From positions 1 to 19,959 of the forward strand of contig UQNF01000032.1 in the NCBI GenBank assembly GCA_900542285.1: 19,959 bases of DNA, written 5' to 3'. This document shows, piece after piece, positions 5,933 through 13,884 of this stretch; position 1 is the first letter of the stretch; each line of letters begins with the position of its first letter. Made by a program: the position numbers and the translations under genes. The notes beneath the pieces are model-generated. The model saw only the letters and a program-made list of their open reading frames with translations. It had not been told where the DNA came from and searched no databases. The DNA comes from an uncultured Clostridium sp. GTDB lineage: Bacteria; Bacillota; Clostridia; Christensenellales; CAG-138.

Positions 5933-7675
5933 TTATATGCCCATTGCGATACGCATTATTACAACAGCATCCCCGTTATTTACAGAAGCGTCACCGTTGA
6001 TATCCGCAAGAGCGATCTGTTCAGCACTCAAATCTGCGACTCCCATGGAATACCGCATTACAAGAACGGCGTCGTTGATATTTACACTGCCGTCCATATT
6101 GACGTCGCCGAGCTGATATGCAGGCTGCTCGTCGATAGGTATTGCTATCAATCCGACGATGCATTGATAGCCGATGGCATCTCCGCCGGGGTATCCAAGA
6201 TATGAAAGGCTTCCTGATGCAAGGTTGACCTCATAGAATGCACCTGATTCATCATCGGACTGCATCCAATACATCCTTCCGTTGTACTTGTCAAAGCAGA
6301 GCGACTGTTCCTGATTGAGGTAGGTAACGGCTGTCCTCGTGATTATCTCGCATTCGGCAGTCTCCTTATTGACCGTGCAAAGATATCCGTACATATCGAT
6401 CCCGTACATCCTTCCGTCATCGGTGCATTCGAGCACGGAAAGATAGCGGTCAGGTTCACCGATGCGCTGGAACCACAGGGTTTCCGGGTCGATCACATAC
6501 AGTCCATAGTATACGGAATAGATCGTAGAATTGGTGGCCATCAGGCAATAGATAAGCCCGGTTTCCGCATCATAAGTCATGTCGCGCACATAATAACCGG
6601 AATAGACGTTGGTAGGAGTGCGCTCGAAGGTTTCCGCATCAATAGTGACCAGGTTGTGGTCGCCCAAGCCTGCCTCAAAGCCGTAAATGGTATCTCCAAC
6701 AAGGCACATGGCGGAAAGAAAGGTCAAATCGTTCATGTCCGCTTCCGGCATAAAGTCCGCAACGTTATCGGCATCAAAGCTAACAATGCCCTTGGTCCCA
6801 CCGTAGATGCGGTAGCCAAGAAATGAAGGTGTTTGGTGACTGTCGGAGGTGACTGTCACGGTGCATTCCGCACTGTGGATCCGCGTGCCGTCATAGATCG
6901 TGACGGTGCATGTGCCTTCGGTTCCGGTGATCAAGGTTCCGTCCGGGTTCACTCTTGCTATGTCCGTATCGGATGATTCATAGAAGACCTCCTGTATTGT
7001 GGCATCGGCAGGGTAGAGGATATGCTCAAGACGATATGACGAACCGAGAGAAAGATTCAGAAAGGGTTCGGTAAACTCGATACCGGTTACCGGAATATAA
7101 TCCTCGCCGGCTTCTCGCCTTTCGAAGAGGCGGATATTGCACTGCTGATAGTTGTTGAAGCAGTCGAAATAGGACGTACCCTCATGGGTCCTGTACAGGA
7201 TATAGCCGCCGGCAGTAATATTATGCAGTACGGGCTCGTCTCCGATGCTTGTATCGGGGTTTGTGTGTACAACATGCTCCCAGATCTGCTGTGCAGACGG
7301 ACTGGTGGTAAGCGAATAATTCAGTTTAGCCAGGTATTCGTCATTGGCTGCGCTTTTTACGGTAAAGCCGTCGCCGCTTGCGTTGAACTCCCAAAGGATG
7401 TTGTCCGTAACCTCTGATACGACATATTCACCGGCCACGGAGCATGGCATTGGAGTCAGTCCGTCAAAACCGGTCATTGGCTCGTTTGATACGGCAAAGT
7501 ATTCTCCGCCCTGCCTGCTTACCATAACATAGCAGTTGCCGCTCGTTGGCTGATCGACAAGAACATAGATGTAGTTTTCATCCTGAGATGTGATCGCAAA
7601 AATACCTGCCGAGCAGGAGACGGCCATTATTGCAGCAATAAGTACGGATAAGAGTCTGACAATAGTTCTTTTCAT
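5933..7675 (-). CDS. Secreted BIG2 / propeller-like / dockerin surface protein
   Basis: This 580-residue exported protein is a paralogue of the one at 272-2080. Its order is signal peptide (about 1-27), module of unknown function (about 34-187, ending RLFERRE), BIG2 Ig-like domain (about 194-277), propeller-like region opening with GYRIY (about 286-519) and dockerin (522-580). The dockerin repeats are DVNMDGSVNIND and DINGDASVNNGD. In the paralogue, the unknown module follows BIG2 and the propeller precedes it. The signal sequence contains AVSC at residues 18-21, a weak lipobox, so lipidation is possible but less likely than ordinary cleavage after GIFA. The start is ATG at 7675, with AGGAG 5 nt upstream, and a consensus promoter precedes it. 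No catalytic residues were recognised; a surface or complex-assembly role is inferred. Confidence 0.9.
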   Translation of the reverse strand: MKRTIVRLLSVLIAAIMAVSCSAGIFAITSQDENYIYVLVDQPTSGNCYVMVSRQGGEYFAVSNEPMTGFDGLTPMPCSVAGEYVVSEVTDNILWEFNASGDGFTVKSAANDEYLAKLNYSLTTSPSAQQIWEHVVHTNPDTSIGDEPVLHNITAGGYILYRTHEGTSYFDCFNNYQQCNIRLFERREAGEDYIPVTGIEFTEPFLNLSLGSSYRLEHILYPADATIQEVFYESSDTDIARVNPDGTLITGTEGTCTVTIYDGTRIHSAECTVTVTSDSHQTPSFLGYRIYGGTKGIVSFDADNVADFMPEADMNDLTFLSAMCLVGDTIYGFEAGLGDHNLVTIDAETFERTPTNVYSGYYVRDMTYDAETGLIYCLMATNSTIYSVYYGLYVIDPETLWFQRIGEPDRYLSVLECTDDGRMYGIDMYGYLCTVNKETAECEIITRTAVTYLNQEQSLCFDKYNGRMYWMQSDDESGAFYEVNLASGSLSYLGYPGGDAIGYQCIVGLIAIPIDEQPAYQLGDVNMDGSVNINDAVLVMRYSMGVADLSAEQIALADINGDASVNNGDAVVIMRIAMGI

Positions 7676-7707
7676 ATGTACTCCTATTAATGTAGTTTGG
7701 TTCTTCT

Positions 7708-7736
7708 ATTATACTATATTTGCAGGCGACCATCAA
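7708..7736 (-). promoter_or_regulatory. Sigma-A promoter of the second dockerin gene
   Basis: On the minus strand TTGATG (7736-7731) is followed after exactly 17 bp by TATAAT (7713-7708). The predicted start near 7701 gives a leader of about 25 nt before ATG 7675. The promoter sits directly beyond the rpsI terminator, so this gene is transcribed separately from the ribosomal operon. Confidence 0.8.
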
Positions 7737-7751
7737 GCGTTTTTACATTGC

Positions 7752-7787
7752 AGAAAAGGAAAAGCCCCGGCACTGCTGCCGGGACTT
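7752..7787 (-). terminator. Rho-independent terminator of rplM-rpsI
   Basis: On the minus strand CCCGGCA (7783-7777) pairs with TGCCGGG (7772-7766) around a 4-nt loop. Outer pairs extend the stem, and the T-rich tail CTTTTCCTTTTC follows. It lies about 40 nt past the rpsI stop. Confidence 0.9.
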
Positions 7788-7825
7788 TAAGTATCATCAT
7801 TATTGTTAGGATGCCAAGGGAACGA

Positions 7826-8221
7826 TTATCTCTTGGAGAACTGAGGAGCACGTCTCGCTGCTTTGAGACCGTACTTCTTCCTCTCCTTCATCCTGGGGTC
7901 ACGGGTCAGGAAGCCTGCCTTCTTGAGGATCGCACGATAATCGGGATCGACATCGAGAAGAGCACGGGAGATACCGTGACGGATAGCACCGGCCTGACCG
8001 GTATAGCCGCCGCCGTAAACATTAACGAGGACGTCAAACTTGCCGAGGGTGTCGGTGAGCTCGAGGGGAGCACGAACGATCATCTTGAGGGTTTCATATC
8101 CAAAGTAATCGTCGAGATCTCTCTTATTGATGATGATTTTGCCGGTGCCGGGAACGAGACGTACACGGGCAACGGAGCTTTTACGCCTGCCGGTTCCAAA
8201 ATACTGAGTGGTAGCTGCCAT
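7826..8221 (-). CDS. rpsI: 30S ribosomal protein S9 (uS9)
   Basis: This 131-residue protein matches S9 along its whole length, which is normal for the family. It has the N-terminal YFGTGRRKSSVARVRLVPG block, the GGGYTGQAGAIRHGISRALL core and the basic tail DPRMKERKKYGLKAARRAPQ ending in SKR. That tail reaches the P-site tRNA in the small subunit. AAGGAG lies 9 nt before ATG 8221. It is the second gene of the conserved rplM-rpsI operon, 21 nt after rplM, and is followed by a strong terminator. Confidence 0.98.
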   Translation of the reverse strand: MAATTQYFGTGRRKSSVARVRLVPGTGKIIINKRDLDDYFGYETLKMIVRAPLELTDTLGKFDVLVNVYGGGYTGQAGAIRHGISRALLDVDPDYRAILKKAGFLTRDPRMKERKKYGLKAARRAPQFSKR

Positions 8222-8242
8222 GATATTTATCTCCTTCCCAAA

Positions 8243-8674
8243 TTACTTGAGTACAAGGACTTCGGGCTTCTGGGCTTCATGCTTGTGGTCGGGTCCTGCA
8301 TAAATGCGGACCTTGGTGAGCATCTGCCTGCCGAGGGGTCCCTTGGGCATCATGCGGCGAATGGCCTCATAGAGAAGAAATTCGGGCTTCTTTGCAAGAA
8401 GATCACGATATTTGGTCTGCTTGAGTCCGCCGGGATAGCCGGTGTGATGGTAGTAAATCTTCTGATCCAGCTTGTTGCCGGTCATAACGATCTTATCAGC
8501 GTTGATGATGATAACGTGATCACCGCAGTCAACGTGAGGGGTGTAGATGGGCTTGTTTTTGCCACGGAGTATTGAAGCGACCTGAGATGCGAGACGGCCG
8601 AGCACCATGCCTTCTGCATCAACAACGTACCACTTACGCTCCATGGTCTCTGCTTTTGCCATATAGCTTTTCAT
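8243..8674 (-). CDS. rplM: 50S ribosomal protein L13 (uL13)
   Basis: This 143-residue protein has the typical L13 opening (MKSYMAKAETMERKWYVVDA), the GRLASQVASILRGKNKPIYT block, the GDHVIIINADKIVMTGNK segment and MLPKGPLGR-like MMPKGPLGRQML. It is an early-assembling large-subunit protein. GGAGG lies 7 nt before ATG 8674. An out-of-frame ATG just upstream is discounted. It is the first gene of the operon with rpsI, driven by a near-perfect promoter about 110 nt upstream. Confidence 0.98.
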   Translation of the reverse strand: MKSYMAKAETMERKWYVVDAEGMVLGRLASQVASILRGKNKPIYTPHVDCGDHVIIINADKIVMTGNKLDQKIYYHHTGYPGGLKQTKYRDLLAKKPEFLLYEAIRRMMPKGPLGRQMLTKVRIYAGPDHKHEAQKPEVLVLK

Positions 8675-8776
8675 GCCATGTCCTCCAAGAGTATGTTGAA
8701 TTTCTTAATTGTTCGCTAAGATTTCCGACAACGGACGGGGCTGGTGACCGCAATCCTCCACCATAAGCAAAGCACG
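8675..8776 (-). promoter_or_regulatory. Leader of rplM, possible L13 autoregulatory element
   Basis: From the predicted transcription start near 8776 to the rplM ATG there are about 100 untranslated nt. The minus strand can fold: TGGTG pairs with CACCA around GAGGATTGCGGT, and CCGTTGTCGG is a short self-complementary element next to a GC-rich segment. Firmicutes rplM operons are known to carry an L13 leader that mediates feedback control. I cannot confirm that this one belongs to that family. Confidence 0.35.
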
Positions 8777-8782
8777 AACCGT

Positions 8783-8811
8783 ATTCTAATTCAAATAGGG
8801 ATTTTTGTCAA
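8783..8811 (-). promoter_or_regulatory. Strong sigma-A promoter of rplM-rpsI
   Basis: On the minus strand a perfect TTGACA (8811-8806) is followed after exactly 17 bp by TAGAAT (8788-8783). This is the closest match to consensus in the window, as expected for a ribosomal protein operon. Confidence 0.9.
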
Positions 8812-8937
8812 GCGTTTTACTCCATTTCAGTAAAGAAAAATGCAATATATTTTGCGCGATCGTTCCGATTTGCAGATCGATATAAAAACTTACCGAAGGG
8901 TATTCATTTTTTTCCATTATTATGTTAAAATAAAGTT

Positions 8938-8943
8938 TATAAT
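8938..8943 (+). promoter_or_regulatory. Candidate -10 of the glycosylation operon
   Basis: A perfect TATAAT lies about 46 nt before the ATG at 8989, in AT-rich sequence. No recognisable -35 lies at the right distance, so this is a tentative call. The rest of the region between the rplM promoter and 8985 shows no gene. Confidence 0.35.
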
Positions 8944-8988
8944 TGCATGGACATCCGTCCGTGAACAAGAAAAAAAGGAGATCGTGTG

Positions 8989-10539
8989 ATGAGTATACCG
9001 TCAACAGTAAAGCCCACGGAGTTCCCAACGGGATATATCCTTATCGTGGCAATACTGGCATTCGTGGGCTATCTCATAGTCACCGCCTTCTATTCTTCAA
9101 TTAAAAAGGATAGGGCGTACCTCAACAACGGTGCGATTGATAAGAGCGATAAGCTGCTGGTAGTCTGGCTGCTGCTTGCCGCTTTTGCATTCAGGATCGT
9201 CATTTCGCACTATGTTGTCGGACATAAGACCGATATCGGCTGCTTTACAGCTTGGGGAGAACGTGCCGCAGCGCAGGGCTTTGCAAGCTTCTATACAAAC
9301 GGCTTTTCCGATTATCCTCCGGGATACATATATGTTCTGAGCCTTATGAGCAAGCTTTCAGCGCTGCTCGGTCACGGCGTAAGGCTTGCTGATGGAAGCT
9401 ATGACCTTGTATGCGTTTTCTTTAATAAGCTGCCATCCATAATCGCGGATCTTGCATCCGCTTACCTCGTTTACAAGCTCGCAAGGAAGAAGCTTCGCTT
9501 TGAACCCTCTTTCCTGCTTATGGCACTTGTCGCCTTCAACCCCGTCATACTATATGTTTCCGCCGGCTGGGGGCAGATAGATCAGATACTCACTGTATTG
9601 CTCGCATGCGCAATATTGTTATTGATTAATAACAAGCCTATTTTCGCCGGCATCGTCTATGGCTTTGCGATCCTGATGAAGCCCCAGGCGCTGATGGCAG
9701 GGCCCATGCTGGCGATCGCATACATGTTCTATGTATTCGATAATAATTTCTTTGCCGTGACCGATGTGAAGTGCACGGACAGCCGGGGCAAGCGGCTTCT
9801 CAAAACTGCGATCGCCGTCGCCTGTGCCTGTCTGATGATAGTGCTTTCGGCTCTGCCGTTCAGTTCCAAGGAAATGCCATGGTATCAGATCATCCTACAA
9901 AAATACCTCGGCACAGCGACTTCGTACGAATTTGCAACCATAAACGCCTATAATATCTATGCGCTTTTTGGAGCAAACTGGGCGAGCATAGACAAGGTCG
10001 CCTTCCTGGGAATCAACTACGGGACTCTCGGTACGATCGGAATGGTGGTGAGCATCGGCTTCAGTGCAGTCCTCTACATAATAGGGAGAAAGAAGAACAG
10101 GGGTGCGCTTGTGCTGTCGACAGCATATCTTTTTGCGTCGATCTTCACGATCGGACACTATATGCATGAGCGTTACATCATACCTGCGCTGTTATTACTA
10201 TTGATCGCCTATCTGCTGTATTCGGATAAGCGTCTATTGTACCTCATGGTAGGTTATACGTTCCCGATCTTTATTAACTGTCTGTGTTCCTTCTATTACA
10301 GCAAGATGTTCGAATATGGCTTGTACTGGGACAAAAAGCTGGTGTTCTGGTGCTCGCTTCTCATGGTGCTTGCGTTCTTCTACTTCACTTATATAGTGAT
10401 AAGGATTATGATACAGGGCAAGCTGAAAGACGATGTTTTTGAAGACGGAACCAATCTTCGCGTCGGCAGCAGCGTGTCCGACAGGCTGAGAGGCGGAGTT
10501 AAGACAACGAAAGGGGCAACAAATGAAAATAAAGCGTAA
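8989..10539 (+). CDS. Gpi18-like polytopic GT-C glycosyltransferase
   Basis: This membrane protein of about 516 residues has many hydrophobic helices. It carries an extracytoplasmic first loop with HKTDIGCFTAWGE (likely catalytic Asp about residue 82) and the signature DYPPGY (about 108-113), then GWGQID and LMKPQA motifs. These mark the Gpi18-like mannosyltransferases (COG5542 type) of the GT-C fold, which take sugar from a polyprenyl-phosphate donor outside the cytoplasm. Donor and acceptor here are unknown. I chose ATG 8989, 8 nt after AAGGAG (8975-8980); an in-frame GTG at 8986 is the alternative and adds one residue. The C-terminus (about 490-516) is polar and probably cytoplasmic. The end overlaps the next gene by 17 bp, so they form an operon. 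Confidence 0.85.
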   Translation: MSIPSTVKPTEFPTGYILIVAILAFVGYLIVTAFYSSIKKDRAYLNNGAIDKSDKLLVVWLLLAAFAFRIVISHYVVGHKTDIGCFTAWGERAAAQGFASFYTNGFSDYPPGYIYVLSLMSKLSALLGHGVRLADGSYDLVCVFFNKLPSIIADLASAYLVYKLARKKLRFEPSFLLMALVAFNPVILYVSAGWGQIDQILTVLLACAILLLINNKPIFAGIVYGFAILMKPQALMAGPMLAIAYMFYVFDNNFFAVTDVKCTDSRGKRLLKTAIAVACACLMIVLSALPFSSKEMPWYQIILQKYLGTATSYEFATINAYNIYALFGANWASIDKVAFLGINYGTLGTIGMVVSIGFSAVLYIIGRKKNRGALVLSTAYLFASIFTIGHYMHERYIIPALLLLLIAYLLYSDKRLLYLMVGYTFPIFINCLCSFYYSKMFEYGLYWDKKLVFWCSLLMVLAFFYFTYIVIRIMIQGKLKDDVFEDGTNLRVGSSVSDRLRGGVKTTKGATNENKA

Positions 10540-13300
10540 AAGTTTATTTATTATTGCATTCGTTCTCATCTTGGCGCTATGCGTTCCTGCCATAGGAACG
10601 TTTGCCTATGGAGACAACCTCGCCAAGAACGGAGATTTTGAAAAGCTGGATTCCAACGGATTACCAAAGAACTGGGAGTTTACGGCTTACTACGATGACG
10701 GCAAGGCGTCTAATTATTCCGTTGATCAGGATGCTGATCGAGGAAACGTAGTAAAAATTACCAACAACACCGAGAACGACGCCAGGTTCATCCAGAAGAT
10801 CTCGGTCAAGGGCGGAAAAACCTATAAGTTCAGCTGTTATGTCAAGACCGAAAATGTCGCGGGAGGCGCAGGCGCAAACATCGGCTTTGAGAATGTCACG
10901 GAAAAGAGCAAGGGCATCACCGGAACGAGCGGCTGGACCTATATCGAGATAATCGGCAAAACCGATGACAAGCAAAAAGAGATAAGCGTCGGAGTTAGGC
11001 TCGGAGGCTTTGGTGCGATGAGCACAGGAACCGCCTGGTTCGATGACTTCAAGGTCGAAGAGGTGGAGGACACCGGGACTGCCGTCAAACTCTTTACTTC
11101 CAATTCGAACAACGAGAATAGCAATAACGGCAGCAGTGGCACAATGTCCGCCTCCGAATTCAACGAGGTTACGGCAAGAAGCAGAATGGCTGTAATCATG
11201 CTGGCAGTATTCATAATCGCTCCTGTTGCGATTTATTTCCTGCTCGGATTCGAGCATAAGAAGGATAAGGCAAGCGGCAATCCGTATCCCAAGACCCCTG
11301 CGCAGCTTGCACCTTCTGTGTTTGATACAAAGCCACTACTGCCCAAAAAGACCGATACAAAGCTCCGCTATACCAAAAAGGACTGGATTTTTGTCGTTGC
11401 ACTTACGGTAGTTTACGGCGTTATCGCGGTTCTGAATCTTGGCTCGCTCAAAGCTACCGAAAGTTATTGGCAGGGCAATGTCGGAGCAAAGGCGACTGTC
11501 TACTTTGATTCACCAACGCTTGTCAACAGAATGACACAGAACAGCGGTATCTCAAATGAGTCATCATATTCGGTAACTGCAGATAATGGCTCTACCTTCA
11601 GCTATACCGTCAAATACGGCGTTATGTACCGCTGGTCTCAGCTCACCGGAGCCGGCAATTCGACCGTCAAGCCATTCGGACAGCAGCCCGTCAGCTCCGT
11701 GACCATCGAGGTTACAAAGGGTACGGTTGTACTCAATGAAATTGCTTTCTTTGATGAAGAAGGCAATGTTATCCCCGTTCATGCAGGGGACGATAATTCG
11801 GCTCTGCTCGTCGATGAGCAGGATTCCGCTTCCGAATACCGCACCGCCATGTCAGGCATGTATTTTGACGAACTATATCACGCAAGGACCGCATATGAGG
11901 GACTTCATGATATGAGCATCTATGAATGGACGCATCCGCCGCTCGGAAAGCAGATAATCGGCATCGGCATCAGCATTTTCGGTATGAGCCCCTTCGGATG
12001 GAGAATAATGGGAACGCTATTCGGAATAGCTATGATCCCGGTAATGTATGCGTTTGGCAAGCGCATGTTTGGCGGCAGATCGGAGCTTGCTCTTCTCGCA
12101 GCAGGACTGCTTGCATTTGATTTCATGCACTTCTCTCAGACAAGGATCGCCACTGTCGATACCTACGGCGTGTTCTTCAATCTGTGCATGACGTATTATA
12201 TGTATAAATTCCTCAAGATGGATCTTGGGGATGACCTCAAATCCACGCTGCTTCCGCTCGCGCTTTCGGGCATATTCTTCGGCATCGGCTGCGCAAGCAA
12301 ATGGATATGTATATATACCGGTGCGGCGCTTGCGGTCATGTTCTTCACTAAGCTTATTGTGCTTGGGATCAAGGCCCATAAAATCAACGCAAAGGCTGCG
12401 GAAAAAGGTTATTCCAAAGCGGAACTTGAGGAACATGCGGTCAAAAACTCTGCAAAATTCGCAAAGAGGGCTTTATTGACCTGCCTGTGGTGCGTACTGT
12501 TCTTCATCATCGTTCCCGTAACTATCTACACCGCTTCTTATGGTCCCTACTGGAGAGGTGAATGGAAGGCTAAGGCTATACAGACCAAGGTCAATCAGCT
12601 CCATTCCACCGGACAGCTTGCTCCCGGCGAAACTGCGGGCGAGGAGGTACTGACCTTCTCGGACAAGGCAAAGGCTTACATAAACGGCGTTATCAAGAAC
12701 CAGAAGGATATGTATAACTATCACAGCGGACTTGATTCGACACATGCATATCAGTCTTCATGGTACGAATGGCCTCTCAGCAACCGTCCTATGTGGTTCT
12801 ACCTCGGTCAGGATGCCGATTCCACAAAGGCCGGAACCATCAGCTCCTTCGGCAATCCTGCGGTATGGTGGGCATGCTTTATCGGAACGGTCACGCTTCT
12901 GCTGATGTTCCTGCGCGGAAGATTCAGGCTGAACACGGATATTTTCTTCATCTTCGTTTCCATGGCGTCCGCGATACTGCCTTGGATGCTTATCTCAAGG
13001 TGCGTATTCATTTATCACTACTTCGCAACCGTGCCGTTCATCATACTTGCGAGCGTCTATGTGCTCAAGCATTATGAGGATAAGTATTATTACTATGAAC
13101 TTGAACCCAGTCAGCTTCTGCCCGAAAGGAAGAAGGGCGTGCTTGCAGTCAAGTGGGTATGGCTTGGCCTTGCAATAGTTCTGTTCGGCGTATTCTACCC
13201 GGTGATAAGCGGTCTGCATGTCAGCAGGAGCTATATTTCAGCCCTTCAGCTGCTGCCCACTTGGACATTCCTCGGCAGCTGGCCTGCAATTTTCAATTAA
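10523..13300 (+). CDS. PMT-like (GT39) glycosyltransferase with two extracytoplasmic domains
   Basis: This 925-residue protein is related to protein O-mannosyltransferases, which move sugar from a polyprenyl-phosphate to an extracytoplasmic acceptor. It starts with a signal peptide (1-28). A secreted carbohydrate-binding-like beta-sandwich follows (about 31-181: NLAKNGDFE at the start, WFDDFKVEEV at the end), then a Ser/Asn-rich linker and a membrane helix (about 220-242). A second helix (about 288-309) precedes an extra domain (about 310-435) that resembles a discoidin/jelly-roll fold. The catalytic loop motif YFDE (447-450) and THPPLGK (470-476) come next, followed by a polytopic domain with GPYWRGEW and a C-terminal helix bundle. 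Family PMTs are usually about 450-750 residues; the excess is the two added domains. AGGGG lies upstream of ATG 10523, which sits inside the preceding gene. Confidence 0.85.
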   Translation: MKIKRKSLFIIAFVLILALCVPAIGTFAYGDNLAKNGDFEKLDSNGLPKNWEFTAYYDDGKASNYSVDQDADRGNVVKITNNTENDARFIQKISVKGGKTYKFSCYVKTENVAGGAGANIGFENVTEKSKGITGTSGWTYIEIIGKTDDKQKEISVGVRLGGFGAMSTGTAWFDDFKVEEVEDTGTAVKLFTSNSNNENSNNGSSGTMSASEFNEVTARSRMAVIMLAVFIIAPVAIYFLLGFEHKKDKASGNPYPKTPAQLAPSVFDTKPLLPKKTDTKLRYTKKDWIFVVALTVVYGVIAVLNLGSLKATESYWQGNVGAKATVYFDSPTLVNRMTQNSGISNESSYSVTADNGSTFSYTVKYGVMYRWSQLTGAGNSTVKPFGQQPVSSVTIEVTKGTVVLNEIAFFDEEGNVIPVHAGDDNSALLVDEQDSASEYRTAMSGMYFDELYHARTAYEGLHDMSIYEWTHPPLGKQIIGIGISIFGMSPFGWRIMGTLFGIAMIPVMYAFGKRMFGGRSELALLAAGLLAFDFMHFSQTRIATVDTYGVFFNLCMTYYMYKFLKMDLGDDLKSTLLPLALSGIFFGIGCASKWICIYTGAALAVMFFTKLIVLGIKAHKINAKAAEKGYSKAELEEHAVKNSAKFAKRALLTCLWCVLFFIIVPVTIYTASYGPYWRGEWKAKAIQTKVNQLHSTGQLAPGETAGEEVLTFSDKAKAYINGVIKNQKDMYNYHSGLDSTHAYQSSWYEWPLSNRPMWFYLGQDADSTKAGTISSFGNPAVWWACFIGTVTLLLMFLRGRFRLNTDIFFIFVSMASAILPWMLISRCVFIYHYFATVPFIILASVYVLKHYEDKYYYYELEPSQLLPERKKGVLAVKWVWLGLAIVLFGVFYPVISGLHVSRSYISALQLLPTWTFLGSWPAIFN

Positions 13301-13318
13301 TTGAGAGGTTGAAGGAAA

Positions 13319-13816
13319 ATGGAAACTAATTTGCCAAAGACAAAAACCGAGGGCAAACGCAGCATATTGCAATTTATAAAGTTTGCCCTCGTAGGCGCGA
13401 GCAATACCATCATAGACCTGATAATCACATTTGTTCTGAATGCGATATTCCATTGGTACTATTTTGCCAAGGTGATAGGCTATTGCTGCGGAATACTGAA
13501 CAGCTATATCCTAAACAGCAGCTGGACGTTCAAGGAGGAGCGCAAAAAGGACGCAAGGGAGATAATAAGCTTTATCGCAGTGAACCTTGTCGTGCTTTTG
13601 ATCTCGCTTGGCCTCATGTACCTTATGTCTGATAAAATATGGAACATCGTAGGCTGGTGGGATGCGCTCAAGCTTCCGAGCTGGTTTGCTAAATTCATAA
13701 ACGGCGAACGCTTCTGCACGCTCGTTTCAACGCTGATATGCATAATAATCAATTTTGCAGGCAACAAGCTCTTCGTTTTTAAGACAAAAAAAGCGCAGGA
13801 CAGCGCCGAGAATTGA
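13319..13816 (+). CDS. GtrA-family membrane protein
   Basis: This 165-residue protein has four hydrophobic helices and the GtrA signature near the N-terminus (QFIKFALVGASNTIIDLIIT), then GYCCGILNSYILNSSWTFKEE after helix 2. It closes with INFAGNKLFVFK. GtrA proteins help move polyprenyl-phosphate-linked sugars across the membrane or assist the transferases that use them. It lies 18 nt after the PMT-like gene, behind GAGAGG and AAGGA, so it is the third gene of the operon. It may supply lipid-linked sugar to the two GT-C enzymes before it, which is an inference from context. The spacer before it is typical of an operon. Confidence 0.92.
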   Translation: METNLPKTKTEGKRSILQFIKFALVGASNTIIDLIITFVLNAIFHWYYFAKVIGYCCGILNSYILNSSWTFKEERKKDAREIISFIAVNLVVLLISLGLMYLMSDKIWNIVGWWDALKLPSWFAKFINGERFCTLVSTLICIIINFAGNKLFVFKTKKAQDSAEN

Positions 13817-13821
13817 CCCTA

Positions 13822-13848
13822 TGCCGAACGGTTTGCAGCCGTTCGGCA
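13822..13848 (+). terminator. Hairpin between gtrA-like gene and yifB
   Basis: A perfect 10-bp stem, TGCCGAACGG (13822-13831) with CCGTTCGGCA (13839-13848), has a 7-nt loop. The following AATTCCCTATTTA lacks a clean T-run, so this may be a weak or partial terminator allowing read-through into yifB. No clear promoter was seen in the remaining 36 bp before yifB. Confidence 0.6.
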
Positions 13849-13884
13849 AATTCCCTATTTACAGATAAGCGCTAAGGAGGAATC

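Noticed and set aside
7697..8575. Plus-strand open frame of 292 codons across rpsI and rplM
   Set aside because: It runs antisense to two certain ribosomal protein genes and through their terminator, and no protein family is recognisable.
8986..8988. GTG as the start of the Gpi18-like gene
   Set aside because: The adjacent in-frame ATG at 8989 has better spacing (8 nt) from AAGGAG; the two starts differ by only one residue.
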